From positions 1,178,001 through 1,242,000 of the forward strand of contig NZ_CP147920.1 in NCBI RefSeq assembly GCF_039645995.1: 64,000 nucleotides of DNA, read 5' to 3'. Position 1 is the stretch's first letter. Every line of letters starts with the position of its first letter. Source of the stretch: Sulfurimonas sp. HSL3-1. Its GTDB lineage: Bacteria > Campylobacterota > Campylobacteria > Campylobacterales > Sulfurimonadaceae. A program made the translations under genes and the position numbers. A model generated the notes under the pieces. That model had not been told where the DNA came from. It did not search any database and saw nothing but the letters and a program-made list of their open reading frames with translations. This document shows, in pieces, positions 46,324 through 56,520 of this stretch.

Positions 46324-47195
46324 TGGAACAGATCAAAACCGTCTTTCTTCTCTCCTCGCTGGCGGTGCTGTTCGTGATGCTCGGCGGCTATTTCGGCGGC
46401 ATGAACGGGGCGCTGATCGGCCTGCTGCTTGCCGGCGGGATGAATTTCTACGCCTATTTTTATTCGGACAAGATGCTGCTGCGGCACTACCACGCCGAAC
46501 CGGTCACGCCGGAGCAGAACCCTCGCCTCTACCGCATCATCAGCTCCCTCGCGCACAAGGCGGACCTTCCGGTCCCGGCGATGTATATCATCCGCGAGCA
46601 GACCCCGAATGCCTTTGCCACGGGGCGCGATCCGGCACACGCCGCCGTCGCGATTACCGAGGGATTGCTGCAGATGCTTGACGATGAGGAGGTCGAAGCC
46701 GTTATGGCCCATGAGCTCTCCCACGTCAAACACCGGGATATGCTCATTGCCACGGTGGCCGCCTCCATTGCCGGTGCCATTGCGATGATCGCCAATATGA
46801 TGCAGTTCGGGGCGATGTTCGGCAACAACCGCGGGCGCAACCCCATCGTCATGATCGCATTGGCGCTACTGCTGCCCCTGGCGGCCAGCGTCATCCAGAT
46901 GACCATAAGCCGCTCCCGGGAGTTTATGGCCGATGCCGGCTCCGCGCGGATCACGGGGCACCCCGAGTGGCTGCAGCGGGCCTTGCGCAAACTGGAGACC
47001 TACAACACCCGCGGCAGCGTACAGGGCGCGACCCCGGAGAACGCCCACCTCTTTATCGTCTCACCCTTCGGCGGCAAACGGCTCTCTTTCGGGGAGCTAT
47101 TCCGCACCCACCCGACGACGGAGCAGCGCATCGCCCGCCTTGAACTCCTCAAAACGGGGAACAGTCCGAAACCTTTCGAGCGCCACTACCGCTAA
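46323..47195 (+). CDS. htpX: HtpX-type M48 membrane metalloprotease
   Basis: A 290-residue zinc protease with two N-terminal helices (about 8-50), the metal motif HELSH (130-134) in [13 protein letters not shown], two more helices (about 140-190) and a third ligand Glu in [11 protein letters not shown]. It degrades damaged inner-membrane proteins. The start is the ATG at 46323, overlapping the ankyrin stop (TGATG); a GTG one codon earlier is possible. The end overlaps the RHH gene by four bases. Confidence 0.94.
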   Translation: MEQIKTVFLLSSLAVLFVMLGGYFGGMNGALIGLLLAGGMNFYAYFYSDKMLLRHYHAEPVTPEQNPRLYRIISSLAHKADLPVPAMYIIREQTPNAFATGRDPAHAAVAITEGLLQMLDDEEVEAVMAHELSHVKHRDMLIATVAASIAGAIAMIANMMQFGAMFGNNRGRNPIVMIALALLLPLAASVIQMTISRSREFMADAGSARITGHPEWLQRALRKLETYNTRGSVQGATPENAHLFIVSPFGGKRLSFGELFRTHPTTEQRIARLELLKTGNSPKPFERHYR

Positions 47196-47380
47196 AAAAG
47201 CTTCTCCTGCCGCTCGTTCTCGAGGGGCTTGCGTTTTTCCTTGCTCAACCACTCTTCTAGCAGGTGCTCGACGACTTTGCTCAGGCTCATCTTATAGCGC
47301 TGCCGCGCGTATTTCATGCTTTCGTTCCAGACCTCTTTGTCGACGATGAGCGAGCGGGTTATCTCATTTTTCGGCTTCAT
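47192..47380 (-). CDS. Orphan ribbon-helix-helix-like protein
   Basis: A 62-residue protein, starting at ATG 47380 (RBS GGATGAT; TTG at 47392 is also open). An N-terminal strand ([13 protein letters not shown]) and two helices ([11 protein letters not shown] and [16 protein letters not shown]) fit the CopG/RHH DNA-binding fold. No toxin gene is beside it: htpX lies on one side and a DUF6394-like gene on the other. It may be a lone regulator. Confidence 0.65.
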   Translation of the reverse strand: MKPKNEITRSLIVDKEVWNESMKYARQRYKMSLSKVVEHLLEEWLSKEKRKPLENERQEKLF

Positions 47381-47396
47381 GATATCATCCAATATT

Positions 47397-47417
47397 AATT
47401 ATATACAAAATTATATA
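47397..47417 (-). promoter_or_regulatory. Direct repeats over the RHH promoter
   Basis: AATTATATA occurs at 47397-47405 and 47409-47417 (12-base period). On the minus strand each repeat contains TATAAT, the nearer one 18 bases before the RHH ATG. Likely an autoregulatory operator. Confidence 0.45.
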
Positions 47418-47503
47418 GTAATTTTTAGGATGCGTCAAATAGGGGATGACGGTTAAAGCCTTTTTAAAAAAGGGGAGAATAGAATGGTTGCCAAGGAGTG
47501 TCT

Positions 47504-47881
47504 ATGAACCTGTCCAACGTTATCTCCGGCTTCTTCATTATCCTCGCACTGACGACGAACTTCGGTTTCTTTTACGGTGATCCGACGGTCATTGACGAGC
47601 ACAGCCGGTATGAGCTTTTCGCGGCGATTATCTTCAACCTGATCGCGACCGTCTACAAACTGGGGGACAAGACGCAGATCGGCGCCGTATTGCTGGCGAC
47701 GAGCCTGGTGGCCGATATCCAGCTCATCAGCTCCGCGTCGGTCTGGGCCTTCGGCGAATACGTCGTCGGCATGAACACGGAGGTGGTCGTCGCGATCATC
47801 TCGCTCTCGGGCGGGGCCATGATCGCCAATATCGTTTCCGTCATCCTCTTCACAGCGGAAACCATCAAATCGAAGCGCTGA
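47504..47881 (+). CDS. Small membrane protein (DUF6394-like)
   Basis: A 125-residue inner-membrane protein with three or four helices (about 5-25, 38-55, 62-85, 93-118), start ATG at 47504 after AAGGAG. FGFFYGDPTVIDEHSRYELFAAIIFNLIATV is the start of a family I recall as DUF6394, found in Campylobacterota; the recall is not certain. The K+ channel gene begins 5 bases after its stop, so they are made together and it could be an auxiliary subunit. Confidence 0.7.
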   Translation: MNLSNVISGFFIILALTTNFGFFYGDPTVIDEHSRYELFAAIIFNLIATVYKLGDKTQIGAVLLATSLVADIQLISSASVWAFGEYVVGMNTEVVVAIISLSGGAMIANIVSVILFTAETIKSKR

Positions 47882-47885
47882 GGCC

Positions 47886-49586
47886 GTGGACAATACCGCG
47901 CTTTTCCTGATCATCCGGCGCCTGCGGGTGCCGATGTTCGTGCTGATCACGACCTTTGGCATCTCCATCCTGGGCATGGTGCTTATCCCCGGCGTGGACG
48001 AGCAGGGACGGCCCTACCATCTGACTTTCTTTGACGCCTTCTATTTTGTCACCTATACCGCGTCGACGATCGGTTTCGGGGAGACGCCCTACAGCTTTAC
48101 CTACCCGCAGCGTCTCTGGGTCTCTTTTTCCATCTACCTCTCCGTCATCGGGTGGTTCTACGCCATCGGCGCCATCGTTGCCCTGATGCAGGACAAGGTG
48201 CTCGCATCCCAGATCGACCTCTCGAAGTTCAAAGGCAAAATCCACGGCATCCGCGAACCTTTCATCATCTTCGTCGGCTACAACCTCCTGGCCAAAAGCA
48301 TTATCCGCAAACTGAGCGACGAAGGGATCCAGTCCGTCGTTATCGAGAACGACGCGATGCGCATCGACGAAATGGTCCTGGCGAACTACACGCTGGAGAT
48401 CCCGGCGCTGCACGGCGACATCAACGACCCGGACGTGCTACGCATGGCCGGTGTCAACAAGCCCCTGTGCCAGGCGGTTGTCTCCCTCTCCAGCGACGAT
48501 GCGATGAACCTGCATACGGCCATGGCGGCCAAACTGCTCAATCCCCACGTGAAGGTGATCGTCGAGGCGACCTACGAGGAGTATGCGGAGAACCTCAATA
48601 CCATCGGGATCGAGATCGTCGAAAACCCTTTCAAAATCGTGGCCAAGCGGCTGTACATGGGGCTGCGCGCCCCCTCGCTGCTGATGCTGGAGCAGTGGAT
48701 CTACGGCGAACCGCTGCAGCTGCACCCCCGTGACATGATCCCCACCGAGGGCAAATACATTGTCTGCGGCTACGGCCGGATGGGCAAGGCGCTGCGCATC
48801 GCGCTCAAGCGTGCCGGCATCGAGTACGTCTTTATCGAAACGAACCCAAAAAAGGTGCGCCAGATGCGCAAGGACGATGTCCACATCATGGTGGGGGAGG
48901 GGCAGGACAAAAAACTCCTGCTCGATGCCGGGGTCAAAGAGGCCTCCTGCATCATCGCCGGCATGAACGACGACTTTATCAACCTGAGCATCGTGATGGC
49001 GGCGAAGAAACTGAACCCCAACATCTTTACGGTTGCCCGTCAGAACAACATCCACGACGACAGCGTCTTCAAAGCCGCAGACATCGACCGGGTGACGATC
49101 GTCAAGAACCTGCTGATCAATCAGACCTATATCGCCATCGCGCGGCCGCTCAGCGAACGGTTCCTGCAGCTGATCAAGAACAAGGGGGCGGAGTGGGGCG
49201 ACGGCCTCATCATCACCCTCAAACAGATCATCGGCGACAATCCCGACAAGCTGGAGACCGTCGTCGACGAAGAGCATGCATACGCGCTCTGCCGCCACCT
49301 GGAAAAAGGGGAAACGGCGGAGCTGGAGATCCTGCTCCGCAGCCGTAAAGATCACCGCTACTGCAACCGCGCCGTTGCGCTCTACCTGCGGCGCGGCGAT
49401 GAGGATTTTCTGCTTCCGGACCCGGGGATGCCACTTCAAATCGGCGACCAGCTGCTGTTTGCCGGGGACAGGGAGTCATTCGAGGATATCGCCTACAGCA
49501 TGGAGAATCTCTATGAGCTGCAGTATGTTCTCGAGGGTAAAAGCTGTGCCACCTCCGTCAGCTGCCGCCTGCATACGGGACGCTGA
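47886..49586 (+). CDS. K+ channel with two RCK (TrkA-N) domains
   Basis: A 566-residue protein, GTG start. Two membrane helices (about 15-38 and 75-100) flank a pore loop with TIGFGE (about 62-67), a potassium selectivity filter. Then come two RCK regions: PFIIFVGYNLLAKSII (degenerate nucleotide loop) and KYIVCGYGRMGKALRI (intact GxGxxG), with TrkA-C-like regions at 425-566. One chain thus carries both RCK domains, as in Kch-like or TrkH-independent channels. Co-transcribed with the DUF6394-like gene. Confidence 0.9.
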   Translation: MDNTALFLIIRRLRVPMFVLITTFGISILGMVLIPGVDEQGRPYHLTFFDAFYFVTYTASTIGFGETPYSFTYPQRLWVSFSIYLSVIGWFYAIGAIVALMQDKVLASQIDLSKFKGKIHGIREPFIIFVGYNLLAKSIIRKLSDEGIQSVVIENDAMRIDEMVLANYTLEIPALHGDINDPDVLRMAGVNKPLCQAVVSLSSDDAMNLHTAMAAKLLNPHVKVIVEATYEEYAENLNTIGIEIVENPFKIVAKRLYMGLRAPSLLMLEQWIYGEPLQLHPRDMIPTEGKYIVCGYGRMGKALRIALKRAGIEYVFIETNPKKVRQMRKDDVHIMVGEGQDKKLLLDAGVKEASCIIAGMNDDFINLSIVMAAKKLNPNIFTVARQNNIHDDSVFKAADIDRVTIVKNLLINQTYIAIARPLSERFLQLIKNKGAEWGDGLIITLKQIIGDNPDKLETVVDEEHAYALCRHLEKGETAELEILLRSRKDHRYCNRAVALYLRRGDEDFLLPDPGMPLQIGDQLLFAGDRESFEDIAYSMENLYELQYVLEGKSCATSVSCRLHTGR

Positions 49587-50708
49587 TCAGACGATATCGA
49601 TCACGCTGATCTCACTGGGGGCGAGCACCCGCAGCGGGGGTCCCCAGTAGCCCGTGCCCCGGCTGACATAGATCTGTTTGTCCGCATCGACGCGGTAGCG
49701 CCCCGCGAGGTAGGGCTGGTCGATCATCACCAGCAGGCCGAAGGGGAAAATCTGCCCGCCGTGGGTGTGGCCGCTAAGCATCAGGTCGTACGCCTTGTGC
49801 TGCATGACCCGCGTACTTTTGGGCTGATGGGAGAGGACGATCGTTTTCAAGGCGGGGTCACACTCCGCAAAAGCGGCTTCGACGTCGTAGGGCATTACCC
49901 CCATCCGTTTGGAGATCAGGTCGTTGACGCCGACGAGGTTGAACCGCTCGGCGATCTTCACGCTCTCATTGTCAAGCACGGTAATACCCAGTGCATCGCG
50001 CAGGTGCGCCACAATGGCCTCCACGCCGTGGAAATATTCGTGATTCCCGGTAATGAAGAAGGTCCCGAAGCGGGACTGCAGCGCTTTGAGGGGTTCGAGT
50101 TCCGCGGCAACGTGTTCGATCTTCCTGTCGACAAGGTCGCCGGTGATGACGACCATGTCGGGGCGCAGTGCATTGGTGCGCGTCACGCACGATTCAACGA
50201 ACTCCCTGCGGATGTCCAGGCCGATGTGCATATCGCTGAGTTGGACGATACGGAAGGGCTCCGCATCCGTTTCGCCCAGTGCGATCTGTTCAAAACGGAG
50301 CATCGGGCGGCGCAGACCGCCGATCAGCCCATCAAGAAGGTAACTGACGGCGGCGATGATCATCGTGAGATCAAAGCCGATCTTGATGAAGCGGCGGCGT
50401 TCGGGCTGAAAAGGGATGCGCTCCGCGGCCGTATGCATCAGGTCATAGACGAGGGCGACGAAGAAGAGGATGAAGGTAACGCCGACGCTGCTGCTGAGCA
50501 GGTAATAGAGCAGCGGCGAATCGGGCAGGAGGTGGGTCAGGGTCTGAAAAACGAAAAAGACCTCGACGATGAAGAGGAAAAGCGCGGCGGCCCTCCACGC
50601 CCCGGGCGTTCCGAAGTGAAGTCGTCGCAAGAAACGGCGGTAGGCGTAGAGGTTCAGCGCGCCCATGACGGCGGTGAACACGAAGCCGAAAAGCAAAAAG
50701 CGTATCAT
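49587..50708 (-). CDS. Metallophosphoesterase (YkuE-like)
   Basis: A 373-residue protein, with four N-terminal helices (about 1-140) and a C-terminal calcineurin-like domain. Metal-site blocks are LSDMHIGLD, GDLVDRK, GNHEYF and SGHTHGGQ. Related membrane MPEs act on lipid phosphates or cyclic nucleotides, but the substrate here is unknown. The start overlaps the CinA-like gene by four bases, and its stop abuts the channel gene's stop. Confidence 0.9.
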   Translation of the reverse strand: MIRFLLFGFVFTAVMGALNLYAYRRFLRRLHFGTPGAWRAAALFLFIVEVFFVFQTLTHLLPDSPLLYYLLSSSVGVTFILFFVALVYDLMHTAAERIPFQPERRRFIKIGFDLTMIIAAVSYLLDGLIGGLRRPMLRFEQIALGETDAEPFRIVQLSDMHIGLDIRREFVESCVTRTNALRPDMVVITGDLVDRKIEHVAAELEPLKALQSRFGTFFITGNHEYFHGVEAIVAHLRDALGITVLDNESVKIAERFNLVGVNDLISKRMGVMPYDVEAAFAECDPALKTIVLSHQPKSTRVMQHKAYDLMLSGHTHGGQIFPFGLLVMIDQPYLAGRYRVDADKQIYVSRGTGYWGPPLRVLAPSEISVIDIV

Positions 50709-51445
50709 GTGATCTGGAAGGCGATCTCTGCGTCGTGCAGAAAGTCGGTAAAGAGCGCGAACGCATCGTCAACGTCGGGGGTTTCGCTGCCGGCGACGGA
50801 GATCTCGACACGGGCGACACCGTCTCGTAGCATCGGAAGCGAAGAGAACTCGATCGCCTCCGGCACCTTTTTCATGACGTCGATCAGCGTGTTTTCGCTT
50901 GTCTCGGCGATCAATGTTCGGCGATGGAGGTGTTTGGGCTGGGAGAAGTGTCCTTTGATGGCGGCTTCGATCATAGGGTGTGCCATCTCCGGGAAGCCCG
51001 GTACGAAAAAGTAGCGGTTCTCCAGGGCAAAACCGGACATATTGTTGACGGGGTTTTTGAGCAGGGTGACGCCGACGGGCAGGTCCGCCATACGGATGCG
51101 GTGGGGACGGGCCTCGTCGCCGAAACGCTCGATAATGTCCTGCTCGAACTGGAAGTGGCGCCGCAGCGGCTTATCGGTAAAGACCTTCGCCGCGATGGGA
51201 CGGGTCAGGTCGTCGGGGGTCGAACCGATCCCGCCGAAACTAAACAGTACGGCATCCGGATCGGCGAGGACCATGCGATAGGTGGCTTCGATCAGGGAAG
51301 CGTCGTCTTTGATGACCAGCGAGGCGTATAGGGCGTGCCCGTACGAGCCCAGGGCCTCTTTGAGAAAAGCAAAGTGCCTGTCGTTGCGGCGGCCGTTGAG
51401 GATCTCGGTCCCGATAATGACAGCATAGAAGTGTGGCGTATTCAT
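50705..51445 (-). CDS. CinA N-terminal/MoaB-like molybdopterin-binding domain protein
   Basis: A 246-residue protein with an MoCF_biosynth domain: VIIGTEILNGRRND at the start, FSFGGIGSTPDDLTRPIAAK near 85-105 and FFVPGFPEMAHPMIE near 150. CinA proper also has a C-terminal deamidase domain, absent here. Relatives include nucleotide-repair ADP-ribose pyrophosphatases. Function uncertain. Overlaps the metallophosphoesterase gene; 50 bases downstream of the adk pair. Confidence 0.88.
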   Translation of the reverse strand: MNTPHFYAVIIGTEILNGRRNDRHFAFLKEALGSYGHALYASLVIKDDASLIEATYRMVLADPDAVLFSFGGIGSTPDDLTRPIAAKVFTDKPLRRHFQFEQDIIERFGDEARPHRIRMADLPVGVTLLKNPVNNMSGFALENRYFFVPGFPEMAHPMIEAAIKGHFSQPKHLHRRTLIAETSENTLIDVMKKVPEAIEFSSLPMLRDGVARVEISVAGSETPDVDDAFALFTDFLHDAEIAFQIT

Positions 51446-51495
51446 AGAGGTATTATAGCGTCTGAAAGGGGAAGGAGGGCGGAGCCGCCCGGCGC

Positions 51496-52726
<1,231 letters not shown>

Positions 52727-52730
<4 letters not shown>

Positions 52731-54487
52731 GACTGGCTTTTGGATTCTCTGGTGCGGATATGCAGTTCACGCAGCTGGGCGTTGTCGACGCTGCTCGGAG
52801 CCTGGGTAAGCAGACAGGAGGCCTTCTGGGTTTTCGGGAAGGCGATGACGTCGCGGATGCTGTCCTTTTTGGCGAGCAGCATGATGAGGCGGTCGAAACC
52901 GATCGCGAAACCGCCGTGCGGCGGCGCACCGAACTTGAGAGCGTCGAGGAGGAAACCGAATTTCTCCTGGGCTTCCTCCTCCTCGATGCCGAGGAGTTTG
53001 AAGATCTCCTCCTGGACATCCTGCTTGTGGATACGGATGGAACCGCCGCCCAGCTCGACACCGTTGAGGACGATGTCGTAGGCGATGGATTCGATGTCTT
53101 CGACGTGCTCGTGGTTAAGGTCTTTAGGCATCGTGAAGGGGTGGTGCAGGGCTTTGACGCGTCCTTCGTCGATCTCGAACATCGGGAAGTCGACGACCCA
53201 GAGGAATTCGAAACGGTCTTTGTCGACGAGGTTCATCTTCTCGTGCTCGGCGATAAAGATACGGAAGCGCCCCATGTAGTCCCAGACGGTGTGCTTATCG
53301 CCGGCGCCGAAGAAGACGACGTCGCCGACTTCAAGCTCGGTACGGTCGATGATCGCCTGGATATCTTCGTCTGAGAAGAACTTCGTCAGCGGTCCCTTGA
53401 GGCCGTCCTCTTTCATCTGGAAGTAGCCAAGACCCTTCGCGCCGAATTTGCGGACGTAATCCTCGAAACTTTTCATCTCGCGCTTGGAGAAGACGAGGTC
53501 GGCGCCCGGAACGCGGAGCGCCTTGATGCGGTTGAGTTTCGGGTTCTTCGCGATGGCGGTGAAGATCTCGTTGTCGCAGCGCTCGAAGATGTCGATGACG
53601 TCGACCATCTCCAGGCCGTAGCGCATGTCGGGCTTGTCGGAACCGTACTTCTCCATCGCTTCACTGTGCGGCATGCGCGGGAAAGGGGCCTGCACGTCAT
53701 GGCCGGCGGCTTTGAACATGCCGACGATCAGCTTTTCGGCGACGGCAATGACCTCTTCCTGGTCGCAGAAGCTCATCTCGACGTCGATCTGGGTAAATTC
53801 CGGCTGGCGGTCGGCGCGGAGGTCTTCGTCACGGAAACATTTCGCGATCTGGAAGTAGCGGTCGAAGCCGCCGACCATCAGGAGCTGCTTGAAGAGCTGC
53901 GGGGACTGGGGCAGGGCGTAGAACTCGCCTTCGTGGACACGGCTGGGTACGAGGTAGTCGCGCGCACCTTCCGGGGTGGATTTCGTCAGAATCGGTGTCT
54001 CTACTTCGAGGAAACCGAGCTCGTCGAGGACGTTGCGTGCCGCGATGGCCGCTTTGGAGCGCAGTCTGAAGGTGTCAAACGAGGAAGTGGAACGCAGGTC
54101 GAGGTAGCGGTACTTGAGCTTGGTCTCTTCGCCGACGTTCTCGTCGCCGATGACAAACGGCATCGGGGCGGAGCGGTTCTCGATGACGAGTTCATCGACG
54201 ACGACCTCGATGGCCCCCGTTTTGAGGCGCGGGTTCGTCAGCCCTTCGCCGCGCAGACGGATGGTCCCTTTGGCGATCAGGACGAACTCGTCGCGGACGT
54301 CGTTGGCGATCTGGTGCGCTTCGGCGTTGTCCGCCGGGTCGCAGACGAGCTGGATCAGTCCGGTTTTGTCACGCAGGTCGATAAAGATGATGCCGCCGTG
54401 GTCACGGTAACTGTTCGCCCAGCCGGCGAGTTCGACGCGCTCGCCGACGTTGTTTTCGTTTAAATCGGTACAGTAATGGCTTCTCAA
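52727..54487 (-). CDS. aspS: Aspartyl-tRNA synthetase
   Basis: A 586-residue class IIb synthetase. The N-terminal OB fold holds [19 protein letters not shown]; class II motif 2 is [18 protein letters not shown]; motif 3 is GFDRLIML near the end. I choose TTG at 54487 (protein starts [11 protein letters not shown], read as Met) because AAGGA is 9 bases in front, the family starts there, and the upstream ATGs would give an extra 21-75 residues unlike AspS. This family often aminoacylates both tRNAAsp and tRNAAsn when AsnS is missing; not testable here. Confidence 0.94.
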
Positions 54488-54507
54488 AACGTAGGGTCCT
54501 TGCGCTC

Positions 54508-54544
54508 GCAGGAAAATCCTGCGGCAAAAATTTTCGCGATTATA
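54508..54544 (-). promoter_or_regulatory. aspS promoter and leader hairpin
   Basis: TATAAT on the minus strand at 54539-54544; the short leader holds a perfect GCAGGA-AAA-TCCTGC stem (54508-54522) before the AAGGA ribosome site and TTG start. Confidence 0.5.
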
Positions 54545-54741
54545 TCGCATAGGGGATTCAGCATTGCTAAAGGACAGGGGTAAGATGGCATTCAATGCAT
54601 GTTTCTGCCGGATCGCCGAACAAAACGGACAGTTGTGCAGGCGGCGTGAACCGTTTACGCACAAAGCCTCTACAACGATATTATCCATCCTTGGTGAAAC
54701 GTTAAGTAACAAAAAAACTAGTAAAACTTATATGTAAATGT

Positions 54742-54747
54742 TATAAT
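54742..54747 (+). promoter_or_regulatory. -10 box of the outer-membrane protein gene
   Basis: TATAAT, 90 bases before the GTG at 54837; the leader is GC-rich, with a possible GGCGG-containing stem near 54765-54800. The 350-base gap between aspS and this gene holds the two divergent promoters and nothing else I can support. Confidence 0.45.
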
Positions 54748-54836
54748 CGCCGCCACAAAGCGCTCCCGGCGGCGGTGTTGCTCGGAGTGACGACCGCCAC
54801 GTTTAGTGCGTTTACGTTGCATGCTAAAGGACCCCC

Positions 54837-55601
54837 GTGACATTTTTTTTGAAGCCAATACTGCTTTTCGCACTGTTTGCGACTGCGCTACAGGCCTTTG
54901 AAGCCGACGTAGAAACGGGGGCGGGGGTGTGGTACGCCAAGGCATCGGGGGATCTGACCTATAGCGAAAACGGGGGAAGCGTCAGCTCCGTCGGGGACCT
55001 GGGCTACAAGGATGAATACAACTTCTACATCTTTGCAGAGGTCACGCCCAGGGAAGTTTCGCCCTTCGTGCCGAGCCTCCGCCTTGCATACACGTCGATT
55101 GCCTATAACGGGCGCACAAAAAGCTCCGTGACCTGGGGACCCTTCCTCTACCAGGCGGATGCGCCGAACAAGGTGAGCGCGGAGGAGTATGACGCGACCT
55201 TCTACTATACGTTTGCGGAGATGCTCTCCTGGATATCGTTGGATGCCGGTATCAACGTCAAGTACGTCACGACGCGCTATACCATCGACGACAGCTCTTT
55301 TCACTATGATGAAAGTGACGTCACGACGCTGCCGCAGCTCTACCTGCATGCGAGCATGCCCGTCATGCAGCTGCCGGCAGCCGTTGAACTCTCCTACTAT
55401 TATTATGATGAAGGCAGTTTCACCCTCTACGATTTCCGCCTGGCGGGGCGGTACGATTTCGAGACGGTCATGCCCCATTTCAAGCCGTCGATCGAACTGG
55501 GGTATCGCATGCATCGGCTCTGGCTCCAAAAAAAGAGCTATAACACGAAGATCGATCTCCTGCTAAAGGGGTTTTACCTGGAAGGTTCGCTGCACTTTTA
55601 A
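54837..55601 (+). CDS. TIGR04219-type outer-membrane beta-barrel protein
   Basis: A 254-residue protein, GTG start after AAAGGA. A short signal peptide (about 1-19, ends ATALQA) leads to a beta-rich, Tyr-rich chain with alternating patterns (VETGAGVWYAKASGDL, ELSYYYYDEGSFTLYDFRLAG) and ending LEGSLHF, with the terminal Phe needed for barrel insertion. It resembles a family of unknown function found in Campylobacterota. Single-gene unit. Confidence 0.85.
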   Translation: MTFFLKPILLFALFATALQAFEADVETGAGVWYAKASGDLTYSENGGSVSSVGDLGYKDEYNFYIFAEVTPREVSPFVPSLRLAYTSIAYNGRTKSSVTWGPFLYQADAPNKVSAEEYDATFYYTFAEMLSWISLDAGINVKYVTTRYTIDDSSFHYDESDVTTLPQLYLHASMPVMQLPAAVELSYYYYDEGSFTLYDFRLAGRYDFETVMPHFKPSIELGYRMHRLWLQKKSYNTKIDLLLKGFYLEGSLHF

Positions 55602-55640
55602 CAATCTGACTCGAAATCACGGCGGCGATGCGCAGCGTGG

Positions 55641-55646
55641 TATAAT
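55641..55646 (+). promoter_or_regulatory. -10 box of nadK
   Basis: TATAAT ends only 7 bases before the nadK ATG at 55654, so the transcript would begin at or next to the start codon; no Shine-Dalgarno is seen. Confidence 0.5.
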
Positions 55647-55653
55647 CTGTTCC

Positions 55654-56520
55654 ATGAATGAAACAGCGCAGATTTCACTGAAAAAAGTCGGCATTATCCT
55701 GCGGCCGTCGACGCCGGAACTCAAAGAGGTTTTCTACCGGGTCAAGCAGATATTCGAGGCCCATGGCATCGAAGTGCTTATCGACAACCTCAGCGGCGGC
55801 ATGATCGGCGTTCTGGGGCAGCAGTTTGATATCCTCTGCCGGGAGAGCGATCTGCTGGCCACGATCGGCGGCGACGGGACCCTGATCTCCGCCGTGCGCC
55901 GGTCGCACAGTTTCGGCAAGCCCGTGATGGGGATCCACGCCGGGAAACTCGGCTTTCTCGCCGACGTTGCGCTCGACGAGCTCGATGAGATCCTGACGCA
56001 GATTCAGAACGGGGAGTACCGTATCGACGAACGGGCGATGCTGCAGGCGGTGATTACGACGGGGGCGGGGGAGAAGCGTGTCGTCGCCTTCAACGACATC
56101 GTCATCACGCGTCCCTCCATCTCCAAGATGATCCATGTCGAGACCTTCGTCGACGGCAAAAACTTCAACACCTATTTCGGCGACGGCGTCATCATCTCCA
56201 CCCCGACGGGTTCGACCGCTTACAACCTCTCCGCCGGGGGACCGGTCCTCTTCCCCTTGACGAAGGTCTTCGCCCTGACACCGATCTGTCCGCACTCGCT
56301 GACCCAGCGGCCGGTCGTCCTGCCCGGGCAGTACGATATCGAAGTCCGGACACCGGACCAGAGCGCGCTGGCCGTTGTTGACGGGCAGGATATGTACGAG
56401 TTCGGCGAAGGGGACAGCATCCGCATCTCTCTGGCCGATATGCCGGCCAAACTCCTGCACCGCAAAGCCTTCAACTACTTCGATGTGCTCAAGGAAAAAC
56501 TGAACTGGGGGGAAGGATGA
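55654..56520 (+). CDS. nadK: NAD kinase
   Basis: A 288-residue kinase making NADP from NAD. GGDGTLISAVRR (residues 71-82) carries the catalytic Asp, FNDIVITRPS and TPTGSTAYNLSAGGP are also diagnostic. The ATG at 55654 seems to give a leaderless transcript. Stop overlaps recN by four bases, so nadK-recN-tatD is an operon, an order seen widely in this phylum. Confidence 0.96.
   Translation: MNETAQISLKKVGIILRPSTPELKEVFYRVKQIFEAHGIEVLIDNLSGGMIGVLGQQFDILCRESDLLATIGGDGTLISAVRRSHSFGKPVMGIHAGKLGFLADVALDELDEILTQIQNGEYRIDERAMLQAVITTGAGEKRVVAFNDIVITRPSISKMIHVETFVDGKNFNTYFGDGVIISTPTGSTAYNLSAGGPVLFPLTKVFALTPICPHSLTQRPVVLPGQYDIEVRTPDQSALAVVDGQDMYEFGEGDSIRISLADMPAKLLHRKAFNYFDVLKEKLNWGEG

Noticed and set aside
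47192-47504. Toxin-antitoxin pair around the RHH gene
   Set aside because: The genes on both sides are htpX and a multi-helix membrane protein; no toxin-sized partner is present.
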